Positions 1 to 7,629 of a stretch of DNA of 64,000 bases are shown here, piece after piece. The notes under the pieces are model-generated. The model did no database searches. It saw only the letters and a program-made list of their open reading frames with translations, and had not been told where the DNA came from. The stretch's first letter is position 1. Each line of letters starts with the position of its first letter. Source of the stretch: an uncultured Paracoccaceae bacterium (GTDB taxonomy: Bacteria; Pseudomonadota; Alphaproteobacteria; Rhodobacterales; Rhodobacteraceae); the NCBI GenBank assembly GCA_937916485.1, contig CALFSV010000036.1, forward strand, positions 1 through 64,000, read 5' to 3'. The position numbers were made by a program, and so were the translations under genes.

Positions 1-71
1 ACCGGCACCAGCAGGATCATGCCCATGGTCACAGCCATGACCATGACCATGACCACGATCATCATCACTAG
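1..71 (+). CDS. C-terminal end of a His/Asp-rich protein (5' end outside window)
   Basis: The third reading frame is open from the window edge to TAG at 69-71 and encodes a tail dominated by His and Asp, with alternating His-Asp and a final run of three His. Such tails occur on metal-handling proteins (zinc-binding proteins, CobW-type GTPases, HypB, cation transporters) and probably bind Zn, Ni or Cu. The identity of the protein cannot be told from this fragment. The permease gene begins 7 bases after the stop, so the two are probably cotranscribed. The repeated CATGAC hexamer that encodes the tail is prone to slippage. Confidence 0.6.
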   Translation, partial: RHQQDHAHGHSHDHDHDHDHHH

Positions 72-77
72 CAGGAC

Positions 78-689
78 ATGGCGCCGATGGGGTCCTTTGC
101 CTTTCTGACCGACAGGGTCTGGCTTCGGGCGCTGGCGCGGGATGCGTTTGGCAAGGACTTCTGGGGCTTTCTGGCTGCCGCCATCGGCTTTGGCGTGCTG
201 TGCTGGTGGTGGAAAGGCGCCGAAGTGACCCTCGAGGCCCTGCGCAGCGATGTTGAGATGGTGCTTAAGGTGTTGCCCCGCATCGTGCTGGCCCTCTCGA
301 TTGCCGCCCTGATCTGGGTGATGTTGCCGCGGGACCGGATTTCCGGGCTTGTCGGGCAAGAGGCCGGTCTGGCCGGGCTTATCATCGCCACGATGGCCGG
401 GGCGCTGACGCCGGGCGGGCCGTCGTCGGCCTATGCCCTTCTTGCTGTGCTGGGCACGTCTGGGGCGGACCGGGGGGCGATGATCGCCTATATTACCGCC
501 TGGGCGACGCTGGGTCTGCAACGTGTGCTGGTCTGGGATGTGCCCTTCATGGGGGCAGAGTTCGCGATGCTGCGGGTGCTCGTCAGCCTGCCCTTGCCGA
601 TCCTGGCCGGGCTGATCGCCCGCAGGCTGCCATTCGAGATGATCCTGCGTGATTTCGTGCCGATGACCGCGAAAGGGCGCGGCGAATGA
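78..689 (+). CDS. Predicted half-permease, first of a pair (COG0701/ArsP-like)
   Basis: This 203-residue integral membrane protein has about five hydrophobic segments and a GALTPGGPSSAYALL loop followed by a W-x-QRVLVWDVP stretch. The same layout recurs in the next gene. This Pro-Gly-rich loop is typical of permeases of the COG0701/DUF318 group, which includes the organoarsenical exporter ArsP, but the substrate is unknown. ATG at 78 sits too close to the AGGA at 73-76; ATG at 87 is better spaced and may be the true start. The last four bases overlap the next gene (ATGA), so the two halves are translationally coupled and probably form one transporter. Confidence 0.6.
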   Translation: MAPMGSFAFLTDRVWLRALARDAFGKDFWGFLAAAIGFGVLCWWWKGAEVTLEALRSDVEMVLKVLPRIVLALSIAALIWVMLPRDRISGLVGQEAGLAGLIIATMAGALTPGGPSSAYALLAVLGTSGADRGAMIAYITAWATLGLQRVLVWDVPFMGAEFAMLRVLVSLPLPILAGLIARRLPFEMILRDFVPMTAKGRGE

Positions 690-1204
690 TGAGCATCGGG
701 ATCGTCATCCTTACGGTCTGCCTTCTTGTCCTTGTCTTTCTGGCCCTGCGCCGGCGCGAAGACCCGGGGCCTGTGGTCCGCCGGATGCTTGAACAGTTCT
801 CCAAGCTGATCCCCCGGATGCTTTGCGCCCTCGTGGCGGCAGGGTTCATTGCCCAGTTGATCCCGCAGCAGGCGATTGCCGCACTCTTGGGGGAAGAGGC
901 GGGGATCGTAGCGCTGCCAATCGCGGCGCTCAGCGGGCTTATCGTGCCGGCCGGCCCCGTCATCGCCTTTGCCATCGCGGCAGTCTTTGCCAAATCTGGG
1001 GCGTCGGCCGCGGCGCTGGTGACGTTCATCACCTCCTGGACGCTTTTTGCCACCCACCGCATCCTGATTTACGAGCTGCCGCTACTGGGGCCTTCCTTCC
1101 TGCGGATTAGGGCGGTCTCGGTCCTTGTGATGCCGTTTGCCGCCGGTGCCCTGGCCATGCTGATCGGCCTGATGACCAGCTACGGCACTCCGATCATTCA
1201 TTGA
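686..1204 (+). CDS. Predicted half-permease, second of a pair (COG0701/ArsP-like)
   Basis: This 172-residue membrane protein is paralogous to the preceding one. It has a GLIVPAGPVIAFAIA loop matching the GALTPGGPSSAYALL loop of its neighbour and an HRILIYELP stretch matching QRVLVWDVP. Family members of about 300-350 residues usually carry both halves in one chain, so this looks like a split version of a duplicated permease. It starts inside the stop region of its partner (ATGA). The orphan ThDP enzyme follows 20 bases downstream, which hints at cotranscription, but no functional link is evident. The substrate is unknown; a metal or metalloid is possible given the His-rich tail upstream. Confidence 0.6.
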   Translation: MMSIGIVILTVCLLVLVFLALRRREDPGPVVRRMLEQFSKLIPRMLCALVAAGFIAQLIPQQAIAALLGEEAGIVALPIAALSGLIVPAGPVIAFAIAAVFAKSGASAAALVTFITSWTLFATHRILIYELPLLGPSFLRIRAVSVLVMPFAAGALAMLIGLMTSYGTPIIH

Positions 1205-1224
1205 CCCACAAAAGGAACCGCATC

Positions 1225-2967
1225 ATGTCCGACTACACCAAGTATCAGTCCGATGTGATCGTCGATCTGCTTCAGCATTACGAGTTCGAGTATATCGCCA
1301 TCAACCCCGGAGCCAGCTTTCGCGGGCTGCATGACAGTCTGATCAACTATGGGGGCGATAATCCCAAGATGCTGGTCTGCCAGCATGAGGAAACGGCGGT
1401 ACAAATCGCCCATGGCTTTGCCCGCGCCACGGGGCGCCCCATGGCCTGCATCCTGCACGATCTGGTCGGCCTGCTGCACGGGCAAATGGCGATCTACTAC
1501 GCCTTCACCGACCGGGCCCCGGTGTTCATCCTTGGGGCGACAGGCCCGATGGATGAGGGCAAACGCAGGCCTCGGTCCGATTGGCATCACACCGCCCAAA
1601 GCCAGGGCGACGCGGTGCGCAACTTTACCAAGTACGACTATCAGCCCCACGCCATTGAAGGGGTTACAGACAGCTTTATGCGGGCCTATTCGACCATGGT
1701 GACCGAACCGCAGGGACCGACCTATCTGTGCTACGACGCGCTCTTGCAGGAAACGCCCCTGACCGCTGAGGTCAGGATGCCCCCGGCCGACGCGCAGCGC
1801 GCCCCCACCCCGATGGCGGCAGATCTGGCCGTCCTTGAACGGATCGTGGCGACCCTTCTGGCGGCGGAAAGCCCGTGGATCATGGCCGAGTTTACCGGGC
1901 GGCAGCCGGGCAATTTCGACAAGCTGGTCACACTGGCCGAAACCCTTGGCGTTGCCGTCTGGGACGTCAATTCGGCCCTGTGCTTTCCCAACAGACACAA
2001 GCAGAACCTGTCCATGGACACGCCCAGTCTGGCGAGTGCCGACGCCATCCTCGCCCTGGATGTTCGGGACTGGGAAAAGGCGACCGCCAAGCTCGACAGC
2101 ACAACTCGCGAATTGAACTCCTACCTGTCCGAAGACTGCATCTGGATGGACGTGGGCTTTCATGAGACGGGGCTGAAGTCATGGTCCCTCGACTATGGCC
2201 GCTACCTGAGCAAGGCGTTCAGCGCGCTGGGCGACCCCCGTCTGGCCATGCCGCAGATGACCGAGATTGCAGAACGTCTGATCGCAGCCGATCCTGCGCT
2301 GCCCGGCAAGATCGCCGCACGCAAAGCCAGGATAGCCGAGCGGCACGACGCGCTCTTTGCCGGTTGGGCGGCCGAGGCCGAGGCGCAGCGCGAAGGGTCC
2401 CCCCTGACCCTGCCCCGTCTTGCGCAAGAGGTCTGGGAGGTGATCGAGAGCGAGGATTGGGTGCTAAGCTGCGGAACCCTGCGGCAATGGACCCGTAAGC
2501 TGTGGAATTTTGATAAACCCTACCAGCATCCGGGCAAATCCCTTGGCACCTCGACCCAGATCGGCATGTCGCTTGGCGTGGCTCTGGCCCACAAGGGGAC
2601 CGATAAGGTCGTCGTGGCCATCCAGCCCGATGGCGACTTGATGTATGACGCAGGCGCCCTTTGGACAGCGGCCAAGCACGAGATCCCGTTGCTGATCGTG
2701 ATGTTCAACAACCGGGCCTACTACAACGACTGGCACCACCAGATACGGATGGCCCGGGCCCGTGGCACGGATGAGGCCAAGGCGCATATCGGCATGGACA
2801 TCTTTGATCCCGAACCGGACTTTGCGATGATTGCCAAGGGTATGGGCATGTGGGCCGAAGGGCCGATTGACACCCCCGAAGAGGTGGGGCCCGCCCTGCG
2901 CCGTGCCCTTGAGGTTGTGAAATCGGGCAAGCCCGCCCTGGTGGACATCATCACCCGGCATCGGTGA
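1225..2967 (+). CDS. Thiamine-diphosphate-dependent enzyme (acetolactate synthase-like fold)
   Basis: The 580-residue protein has the three-domain layout of the acetolactate synthase/benzoylformate decarboxylase superfamily. An N-terminal pyrimidine-binding domain carries the conserved Glu in CQHEETAVQIAHG, a central domain follows, and the C-terminal PP domain shows a GDL...NN Mg/ThDP motif (DGDLMYDAG followed by MFNNRAYYND). A DWHHTAQ segment near residue 110 may belong to the active site. The substrate cannot be named: sequence by eye does not match IlvB, oxalyl-CoA decarboxylase or phenylpyruvate decarboxylase closely. The start at 1225 is chosen because AAAGGA lies 8 bases upstream; an in-frame TTG at 1201 lacks a ribosome binding site. 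Confidence 0.75.
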   Translation: MSDYTKYQSDVIVDLLQHYEFEYIAINPGASFRGLHDSLINYGGDNPKMLVCQHEETAVQIAHGFARATGRPMACILHDLVGLLHGQMAIYYAFTDRAPVFILGATGPMDEGKRRPRSDWHHTAQSQGDAVRNFTKYDYQPHAIEGVTDSFMRAYSTMVTEPQGPTYLCYDALLQETPLTAEVRMPPADAQRAPTPMAADLAVLERIVATLLAAESPWIMAEFTGRQPGNFDKLVTLAETLGVAVWDVNSALCFPNRHKQNLSMDTPSLASADAILALDVRDWEKATAKLDSTTRELNSYLSEDCIWMDVGFHETGLKSWSLDYGRYLSKAFSALGDPRLAMPQMTEIAERLIAADPALPGKIAARKARIAERHDALFAGWAAEAEAQREGSPLTLPRLAQEVWEVIESEDWVLSCGTLRQWTRKLWNFDKPYQHPGKSLGTSTQIGMSLGVALAHKGTDKVVVAIQPDGDLMYDAGALWTAAKHEIPLLIVMFNNRAYYNDWHHQIRMARARGTDEAKAHIGMDIFDPEPDFAMIAKGMGMWAEGPIDTPEEVGPALRRALEVVKSGKPALVDIITRHR

Positions 2968-3057
2968 TAGGGGACGAGGACTTGCGGTTTGGTCAATGCT
3001 GTCGTTCACGGATTATTTCACTTAGCCATCTGAAGATTGCCGTTGTAAAAACAGGGC

Positions 3058-3570
3058 ATGGCTTATGATTATGACAAACTCTACGGATCTCAGCCGCAGG
3101 CATTGGGTGATCCTACTCAGGTTTTCGTAGACTTCTTTGATCAAAATGCGCGCCAGAGCCTTAGGGTTCTGGACGTTGGCTGCGGGCAGGGCAGGGATGC
3201 CGTGTTCATTGCGCGCAAGGGTCACAGCGTCATCGGCGTTGATCTGTCGCCCAACGGGATCCGCGACCTGAACCATGCGGCGAAGGCCGAACACCTGTCC
3301 ATTGAGGGTGTTGTCGCCGACATTTCGACCTACCCTCCAGAGGGTGATTTCGATGTCGTTCTGATTGATCGAACCCTGCACATGTTGCCACGCAAAGAAC
3401 GGCTTGCGGCGCTTGCCCGTCTGATCGGTTTTGTGCGTCCCGACGGTTGGGTCTTGATTGCGGACGAACGCGCGAACATGCAGGACTTCAAGGACGCATT
3501 CGCGGCAAGCGATCAGGCTTGGGATATCGTGCTGGACAAGGGCGGAAGCCTGTTCCTTCAGCGGGGTTGA
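3058..3570 (+). CDS. Class I SAM-dependent methyltransferase, small
   Basis: This 170-residue protein contains the SAM-binding motif I (LDVGCGQGRDAVFIARKG), an acidic motif after the second strand (IGVDLSPNGI) and DFDVVLIDRTLHML as post-I/motif II. It resembles the short TehB/UbiE-like methyltransferases that take small anions, thiols or halides, but the acceptor is unknown. It stands alone, with a 90-base promoter gap upstream and a strong terminator downstream shared with the convergent tctC-like gene. Confidence 0.7.
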   Translation: MAYDYDKLYGSQPQALGDPTQVFVDFFDQNARQSLRVLDVGCGQGRDAVFIARKGHSVIGVDLSPNGIRDLNHAAKAEHLSIEGVVADISTYPPEGDFDVVLIDRTLHMLPRKERLAALARLIGFVRPDGWVLIADERANMQDFKDAFAASDQAWDIVLDKGGSLFLQRG

Positions 3571-3633
3571 ATCTGGTCTGGACCGAGGGCCGACCTTCGA
3601 CGCTGCGTCCTTGCCCGTCCAACAGAACAAAAA

Positions 3634-3658
3634 ATGGCGCCCCGTTCGGGGGCGCCAT
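3634..3658. terminator. Bidirectional rho-independent terminator
   Basis: A perfect 10-base GC-rich stem (ATGGCGCCCC at 3634-3643 with GGGGCGCCAT at 3649-3658) and a 5-base loop lie between two convergent genes. Read on the minus strand the stem is followed by a run of six T, so it is a strong terminator for the tctC operon; on the plus strand the T-tract is poor. Confidence 0.85.
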
Positions 3659-3680
3659 CTCCTTTGTCCTTAAGATCTGC

Positions 3681-5141
3681 TTACTGCGTGCAAGCCGCAG
3701 AGGCGAACTCGATACCGTCAGCGTTGGGGGCATAGGCGAAATCGCAGGTCATACCGACCGTCAGCGCTTCGCGGTCTGCTTCGGCCCCGTCGATCGTCAG
3801 CGCTGTCCGAGAGCCCGAGATTTCGCCCGTCATCTCGCCCTCTGCGCCGGTGAACCCGACAACCTTGCCATCGTCTTCAAGTGACAGGATCGCCGAGGTG
3901 ACCATCATCATAGCGGGCTCTGCCTCGGCCATGACCTCGCCGGTGCAGGTGGCCACCTTGAATTCCAGCGGATCGGTCGCGGGATCATAGGTGAATTCGC
4001 AGTTCATGCCGACCATGAGGGCGCTGCGCTCTGCACTTTCGCCGTTGATGGTCAGGGTCGTGCGCGAACCCGACACTTCGGCCGCGACCGAGGCTTCGCC
4101 GTTCATAAAGCCGACAACCTTGTTCCCGTCCTCAAGCGACAAGATGTCAGAGGTGACGGTGACGGTTGGTATCTCCACCTCAAGGGCCGCCGCGATGATC
4201 GCCGTGGTCTCTGGGCTTTGCAGTAGGGCGCTGCGAACCTGTTCGGCCACAACGTCACCCCGGCCTGGGTCAATTGACAGGCTCAACTTTTCGGCATCCG
4301 CAAGGAAGGCCGGGTCGGTCAGGACGGCCATATAGGCGTCCCGCAACTCTTCCAGAATCTCGTCCGGCACGCCCGGAGGGGCGGCGGTCAGGCGGCCAAG
4401 GTTGGAGTTCGCGTCGATCAGGCTGACAATCGCCCGGCCCTTGTCGGTCGTGGCATAGTCGATTGCCTGTGGCTGCATGTCGCCACCCACGGCCAGCGCA
4501 AAGAAGCCGTTGCCACCATCAACAAAGGGACGCAGCGATTCCAGCGAGGCCACCTGGCCCACCACTTCACCACGCATCATCGCCATTTCACCCTCGTTGC
4601 CATTGTAGCCGGGGATCATCTGGATATTGAGGTCAAGGCCATCGGCCAAAAGCTTGGTTTCGGTGTAGTTGGCAGACCCGACGCCAGAGGCTGCGAAAAG
4701 CACCGGACCAGGGGCTGCGATTAGATCGTCAAAGCTGGCAAGGCCGCTGTTGGACGACAGAACCATCGTGCGGGCATCGGAAGAGGCCTTGCCGACCCAG
4801 CTGAACTCATTGAGGTCGAATCGGATCCCTTCCTGGCCAAGGATCTGCGCATAGATCAGACCGGTGTTGAAGGTGCCGATGGTCAACCCGTCGGGGTCAG
4901 AGGCAAACAGGGTGTTGGCCCCGATGATATGGCCTGCGCCCGGCAGGTTGTTAAAGATCACCCGGTCAGCACCCAGTTGTTCGCCAAGGTAGTTGCCGAT
5001 CAACCGTCCATAAGCGTCATAGCCGCCGCCCGGACTGGTCGCGATGATGTAGGTGATGGTCTTGCCTTCGTAGTAGTTTTCGGAAACAGCAGGACCGGCG
5101 ATAGCGGCCGCGATAGCAGCCGTGAAAAGGATACGCTTCAT
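3681..5141 (-). CDS. tctC: TctC/Bug-type solute-binding protein with two tandem C-terminal Cys domains
   Basis: Residues 1-20 are a signal peptide. Residues 21 to about 320 form the tripartite tricarboxylate transporter binding protein, with the typical start YYEGKTITYIIATSPGGGYD. The usual length is about 320 residues; this protein has 486. The extra part is two copies of a 73-residue domain (329-401 and 414-486), about 42 of 73 identical by eye, each with two Cys (GMNCEF..ATC and GMTCDF..AAC) that could form a disulfide in the periplasm. It is the last gene of the minus operon that starts at 7346, while its permease partners TctA/TctB are on the divergent operon. The start at 5141 has GAGGAAAG just upstream. 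Confidence 0.85.
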   Translation of the reverse strand: MKRILFTAAIAAAIAGPAVSENYYEGKTITYIIATSPGGGYDAYGRLIGNYLGEQLGADRVIFNNLPGAGHIIGANTLFASDPDGLTIGTFNTGLIYAQILGQEGIRFDLNEFSWVGKASSDARTMVLSSNSGLASFDDLIAAPGPVLFAASGVGSANYTETKLLADGLDLNIQMIPGYNGNEGEMAMMRGEVVGQVASLESLRPFVDGGNGFFALAVGGDMQPQAIDYATTDKGRAIVSLIDANSNLGRLTAAPPGVPDEILEELRDAYMAVLTDPAFLADAEKLSLSIDPGRGDVVAEQVRSALLQSPETTAIIAAALEVEIPTVTVTSDILSLEDGNKVVGFMNGEASVAAEVSGSRTTLTINGESAERSALMVGMNCEFTYDPATDPLEFKVATCTGEVMAEAEPAMMMVTSAILSLEDDGKVVGFTGAEGEMTGEISGSRTALTIDGAEADREALTVGMTCDFAYAPNADGIEFASAACTQ

Positions 5142-5202
5142 TCTTTCCTCCCTGATTGCGCAGGCGGGGCTCTCCCTTCCCCGGTCCTGCAAGTCGCCGA
5201 TT

Positions 5203-5793
5203 TTACTCGTCTGCCGGCGGCACCCAGACGTCCTCAAATCCCTCGGCTGGTTCCAGCTGGTCGAACCAGTCAAGCCCGATGGCCTTCATCACGCGGCTGT
5301 TGCAGACGATCACCCGTGCTTCGACGTCCGAGGTGTTGAACCGCTTATGCGCGACATAGGGCGGCACATAGATGAAATCTCCGGGGCCCCAGTCATAGCG
5401 TTTCGGGGTCGTGTCCCAGGTCCATTCAAACTCGACCTTGCATTCGAACTGCACATCGTAATGCAGATCGTAGCCCGTGCCCTCGATCACAAAGGCGATC
5501 TCTTCGGTCAGGTGGCGGCTGGTGCCCGTCGCCTTGCCCGGGTCGATGAACTGCATATAGGCGTCAATGCAGCATTCTTTGGTGTCCATCCGCTCATTGA
5601 TGATGTGCTTGATGAGACCGTCAGCCGAGCGTTCGATGGGCATCTGGGCCGATTTCACGACGTTCAGACGGTCTTTGTATTCCTTGCGGAACTCCTGACT
5701 GGCCTTGAGGGCGTCGTTGTAGAAGGTGACTTCGGGCGCATCGGCCTTGGCACGCTGCCGCTCGATGGCGTCGACGAAAGTTTGCGGATCCAT
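5203..5793 (-). CDS. Single-domain cupin (gentisate 1,2-dioxygenase-like half)
   Basis: This 196-residue protein has a C-terminal beta-barrel cupin. The metal-site motif is partly kept: EEIAFVIEGTGYDLHYDV in strands C-D and WGPGDFIYVPPYVAHKRFN for motif 2, with its His. The N-terminal 60 residues are helical. It follows the other cupin gene by 18 bases and precedes tctC. Gentisate/salicylate-type ring-cleavage dioxygenases are bicupins of about 350-390 residues, so this gene and its neighbour may be the two halves of one enzyme; equally they may be separate isomerases or sensors. The substrate is presumably the carboxylate taken up by the TTT transporter. Confidence 0.65.
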   Translation of the reverse strand: MDPQTFVDAIERQRAKADAPEVTFYNDALKASQEFRKEYKDRLNVVKSAQMPIERSADGLIKHIINERMDTKECCIDAYMQFIDPGKATGTSRHLTEEIAFVIEGTGYDLHYDVQFECKVEFEWTWDTTPKRYDWGPGDFIYVPPYVAHKRFNTSDVEARVIVCNSRVMKAIGLDWFDQLEPAEGFEDVWVPPADE

Positions 5794-5811
5794 GTGTTTC
5801 TCTCCTGTCCG

Positions 5812-6387
5812 TCAGAGGCTTGCCGGTGGTGCGTAGTCTTCGTGACCAGGCACCGGCTCGGTCGGCGGGAATTCAACCATCTTCTGGAAGATCATATGCA
5901 TGAACAGGAACAGCGGCTTGGCCTTGAGCACGAGGACAAAGCTTTCATCGTCGCTGTCGTTCAGGTGCTGGTGAACACAGGCATTCTCGACGATCAGCGC
6001 GTCTCCGGCCTCCCAGTCCATGCGGCGGCCGTCGTGGATGTCATGCCCCTTGCCCTTGAGGACAAAGAACACGGCCGAGTTCATGTGGCCGTGGATCTGG
6101 CCATAGCCGTGGGGCGCAAAGGCATCCACATGGGCCTCGATCGACTGGGCGATCCGGTTGGCCTGAGGGTTGATGACCTTCTTGCCAAAGTTATGGGGCC
6201 CACCCTTCCACTTCATGTCGCTGGTCTTGTAGACCCGCGGTTGCTTGTAAAGCTCTTCCTTCATCTCGCCATAGGTGCCCTCAAGGGCACGGACAAAGGT
6301 GCGCTTTTTGGTCCAGCGTTCCCAGACCACCTTTTCGCGGCCTGCCTCACTGTTGTGGCCTACACCGGCCTCGGTTTCGTCGGACAT
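5812..6387 (-). CDS. Single-domain cupin, partner of the next gene
   Basis: This 191-residue protein has cupin motif 1 around GYGQIHGHMNSAVFFVLKGKG (His-x-His) and motif 2 in WEAGDALIVENACVHQHLN (His). It could therefore hold Fe(II) or Mn(II) with three His. C-terminal hydrophobic residues (LFLFMHMIFQKM) resemble the dimer segment of aromatic-acid dioxygenases. It is the second gene of the minus operon. The 95-base gap upstream contains a candidate IclR-type site (6457-6474), so the cupin genes may have their own regulated promoter. The enzymatic role is not certain. Confidence 0.65.
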   Translation of the reverse strand: MSDETEAGVGHNSEAGREKVVWERWTKKRTFVRALEGTYGEMKEELYKQPRVYKTSDMKWKGGPHNFGKKVINPQANRIAQSIEAHVDAFAPHGYGQIHGHMNSAVFFVLKGKGHDIHDGRRMDWEAGDALIVENACVHQHLNDSDDESFVLVLKAKPLFLFMHMIFQKMVEFPPTEPVPGHEDYAPPASL

Positions 6388-6456
6388 GATCCCTCCCCGG
6401 ACGCATTGCGTTAGGTCAACGTTAGACGCTGCCGGGCATTCCAGTCAACGGGACGG

Positions 6457-6474
6457 CATTCCACATAGGGGAAC
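6457..6474 (-). promoter_or_regulatory. IclR-like operator candidate, copy 1
   Basis: Read on the minus strand the site is GTTCCCCTATGTGGAATG, an imperfect TTCC-N7-GGAA palindrome. It differs at one position of 18 from the copy at 7453-7470. It lies upstream of the first cupin gene. Confidence 0.5.
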
Positions 6475-6482
6475 AACGGCCT

Positions 6483-7346
6483 TCAATCGCCGACAACATC
6501 CCTTAACTCATGGGCTGTGATCGGCAGGCCAAGGTAGCTTGCCTGCGGCTCGTGCAACAACTCCCGGACGTCATCGGGGCCCAGCCGCTTGATCAGCTGG
6601 TCGATCAGACCAAAGAGGGGCAGGGACAATCCGGCACTTTGAGAAAGCTCCAGCGTCAGGTCCATGTCCTTCTCCTGCCAGGTGAAACGACTGGTGTCCC
6701 AGCGCTCCAGCGTTGTATTGCGGGCGGGGCATTTCAGAAGGGTTTCGCGCATGGCCTGCGCATCGATCCCGCAGGCCTTTGCCAAGGCCAGGGTCTCGTA
6801 GTTGGCCACGCAAGCGGCCCAATGCATCATGTTGTTGCAGGTCTTGGCGATCTGCCCGCAGCCGACAGGCCCGATGTGTTCGACGCTGCGACTATAGGCC
6901 ATCAGGACGGGTGTGATCCTTGCGATGTCCTCTTCGGTCCCGCCACACAGCGAGATCAGCTCGCCTTTGCGGGCGCCCTGCATGCCATAGCAAACCGGCG
7001 CGTCGACAAATCCGACGCCGGCGGCGCTGCACAGGGCGTCAAGGTCTATCATTGTCTTGGGGTGATTGGTCGCGCTGACCACGATTGTCGTCCCGGCAGC
7101 AGGGCCCGCAGCAAGAAGCGCAGTCACGACGGCATGGCTTTGGTTGTCGTTGGCGACCATGACAAGGATCGCCGATGTGCCGTCAACAAGGGCGGCCAGG
7201 TCGGGCGCGGGGGTCAGGCCGCGCGCGACGGCGGCGTCCATCGCGGCGGAGTCGGGATCAAAGGCGATGACCTCCATGCCCTTGTCCAAAACATGACCGG
7301 CCATCTCCAGACCCATAGCGCCCACTCCGGCAACTCCAACACGCAT
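6483..7346 (-). CDS. 3-hydroxyisobutyrate dehydrogenase-family NAD(P) oxidoreductase
   Basis: The 287-residue protein is a beta-hydroxyacid dehydrogenase. An N-terminal Rossmann motif (GVAGVGAMGLEMAGHVLDKG) is followed by an acidic residue in AFDPDS, suggesting NAD. The substrate loop DAPVCYGMQGARKGEL replaces the usual DAPVSGG-type motif, and the catalytic Lys is in GQIAKTCNN. It is the first gene of the minus operon with the two cupins and TctC, and a good GGAGGA precedes ATG at 7346. It probably oxidises a hydroxy acid imported by the TTT system. A second family member lies at 43959-44858 in another context. Confidence 0.8.
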   Translation of the reverse strand: MRVGVAGVGAMGLEMAGHVLDKGMEVIAFDPDSAAMDAAVARGLTPAPDLAALVDGTSAILVMVANDNQSHAVVTALLAAGPAAGTTIVVSATNHPKTMIDLDALCSAAGVGFVDAPVCYGMQGARKGELISLCGGTEEDIARITPVLMAYSRSVEHIGPVGCGQIAKTCNNMMHWAACVANYETLALAKACGIDAQAMRETLLKCPARNTTLERWDTSRFTWQEKDMDLTLELSQSAGLSLPLFGLIDQLIKRLGPDDVRELLHEPQASYLGLPITAHELRDVVGD

Positions 7347-7452
7347 CCGCTGTCCTCCCTGATTGTTTCGCCTGGTCGGGCATCTGCCGCCCGCCGAACT
7401 GATGGCAAAGCTTGTGACGCGGCCTCGCCAATTCAACGACGGTGATCCCCTT

Positions 7453-7470
7453 GTTCCGCTATGTGGAATG
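7453..7470 (+). promoter_or_regulatory. IclR-like operator candidate, copy 2
   Basis: GTTCCGCTATGTGGAATG lies between the divergent dehydrogenase and tctA genes and matches copy 1 at 17 of 18 positions. IclR-family proteins commonly bind TTCC-N-GGAA palindromes. No IclR gene is visible in the window. Confidence 0.55.
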
Positions 7471-7629
7471 ATGGTCCAAATACGATTGTTGCAAGCCGGA
7501 CCTCTCTCCTACGGTAGGGCAAGGCCGGCTTGAACGGGTGGGACCGGACAAGCATGGCGTGTCGTGCGCAGGCAGGGAGGAAACCGGCCGCAAATCGACA
7601 TGACTGACATTTTCGGGGAGGATGACCAG

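Noticed and set aside
5122..6414. 430-residue open frame on the plus strand opposite the two cupins and the tctC start
   Set aside because: It is antisense to three genes with clear family motifs and ribosome sites; it has no recognisable domain and results from the GC-rich codon pattern.
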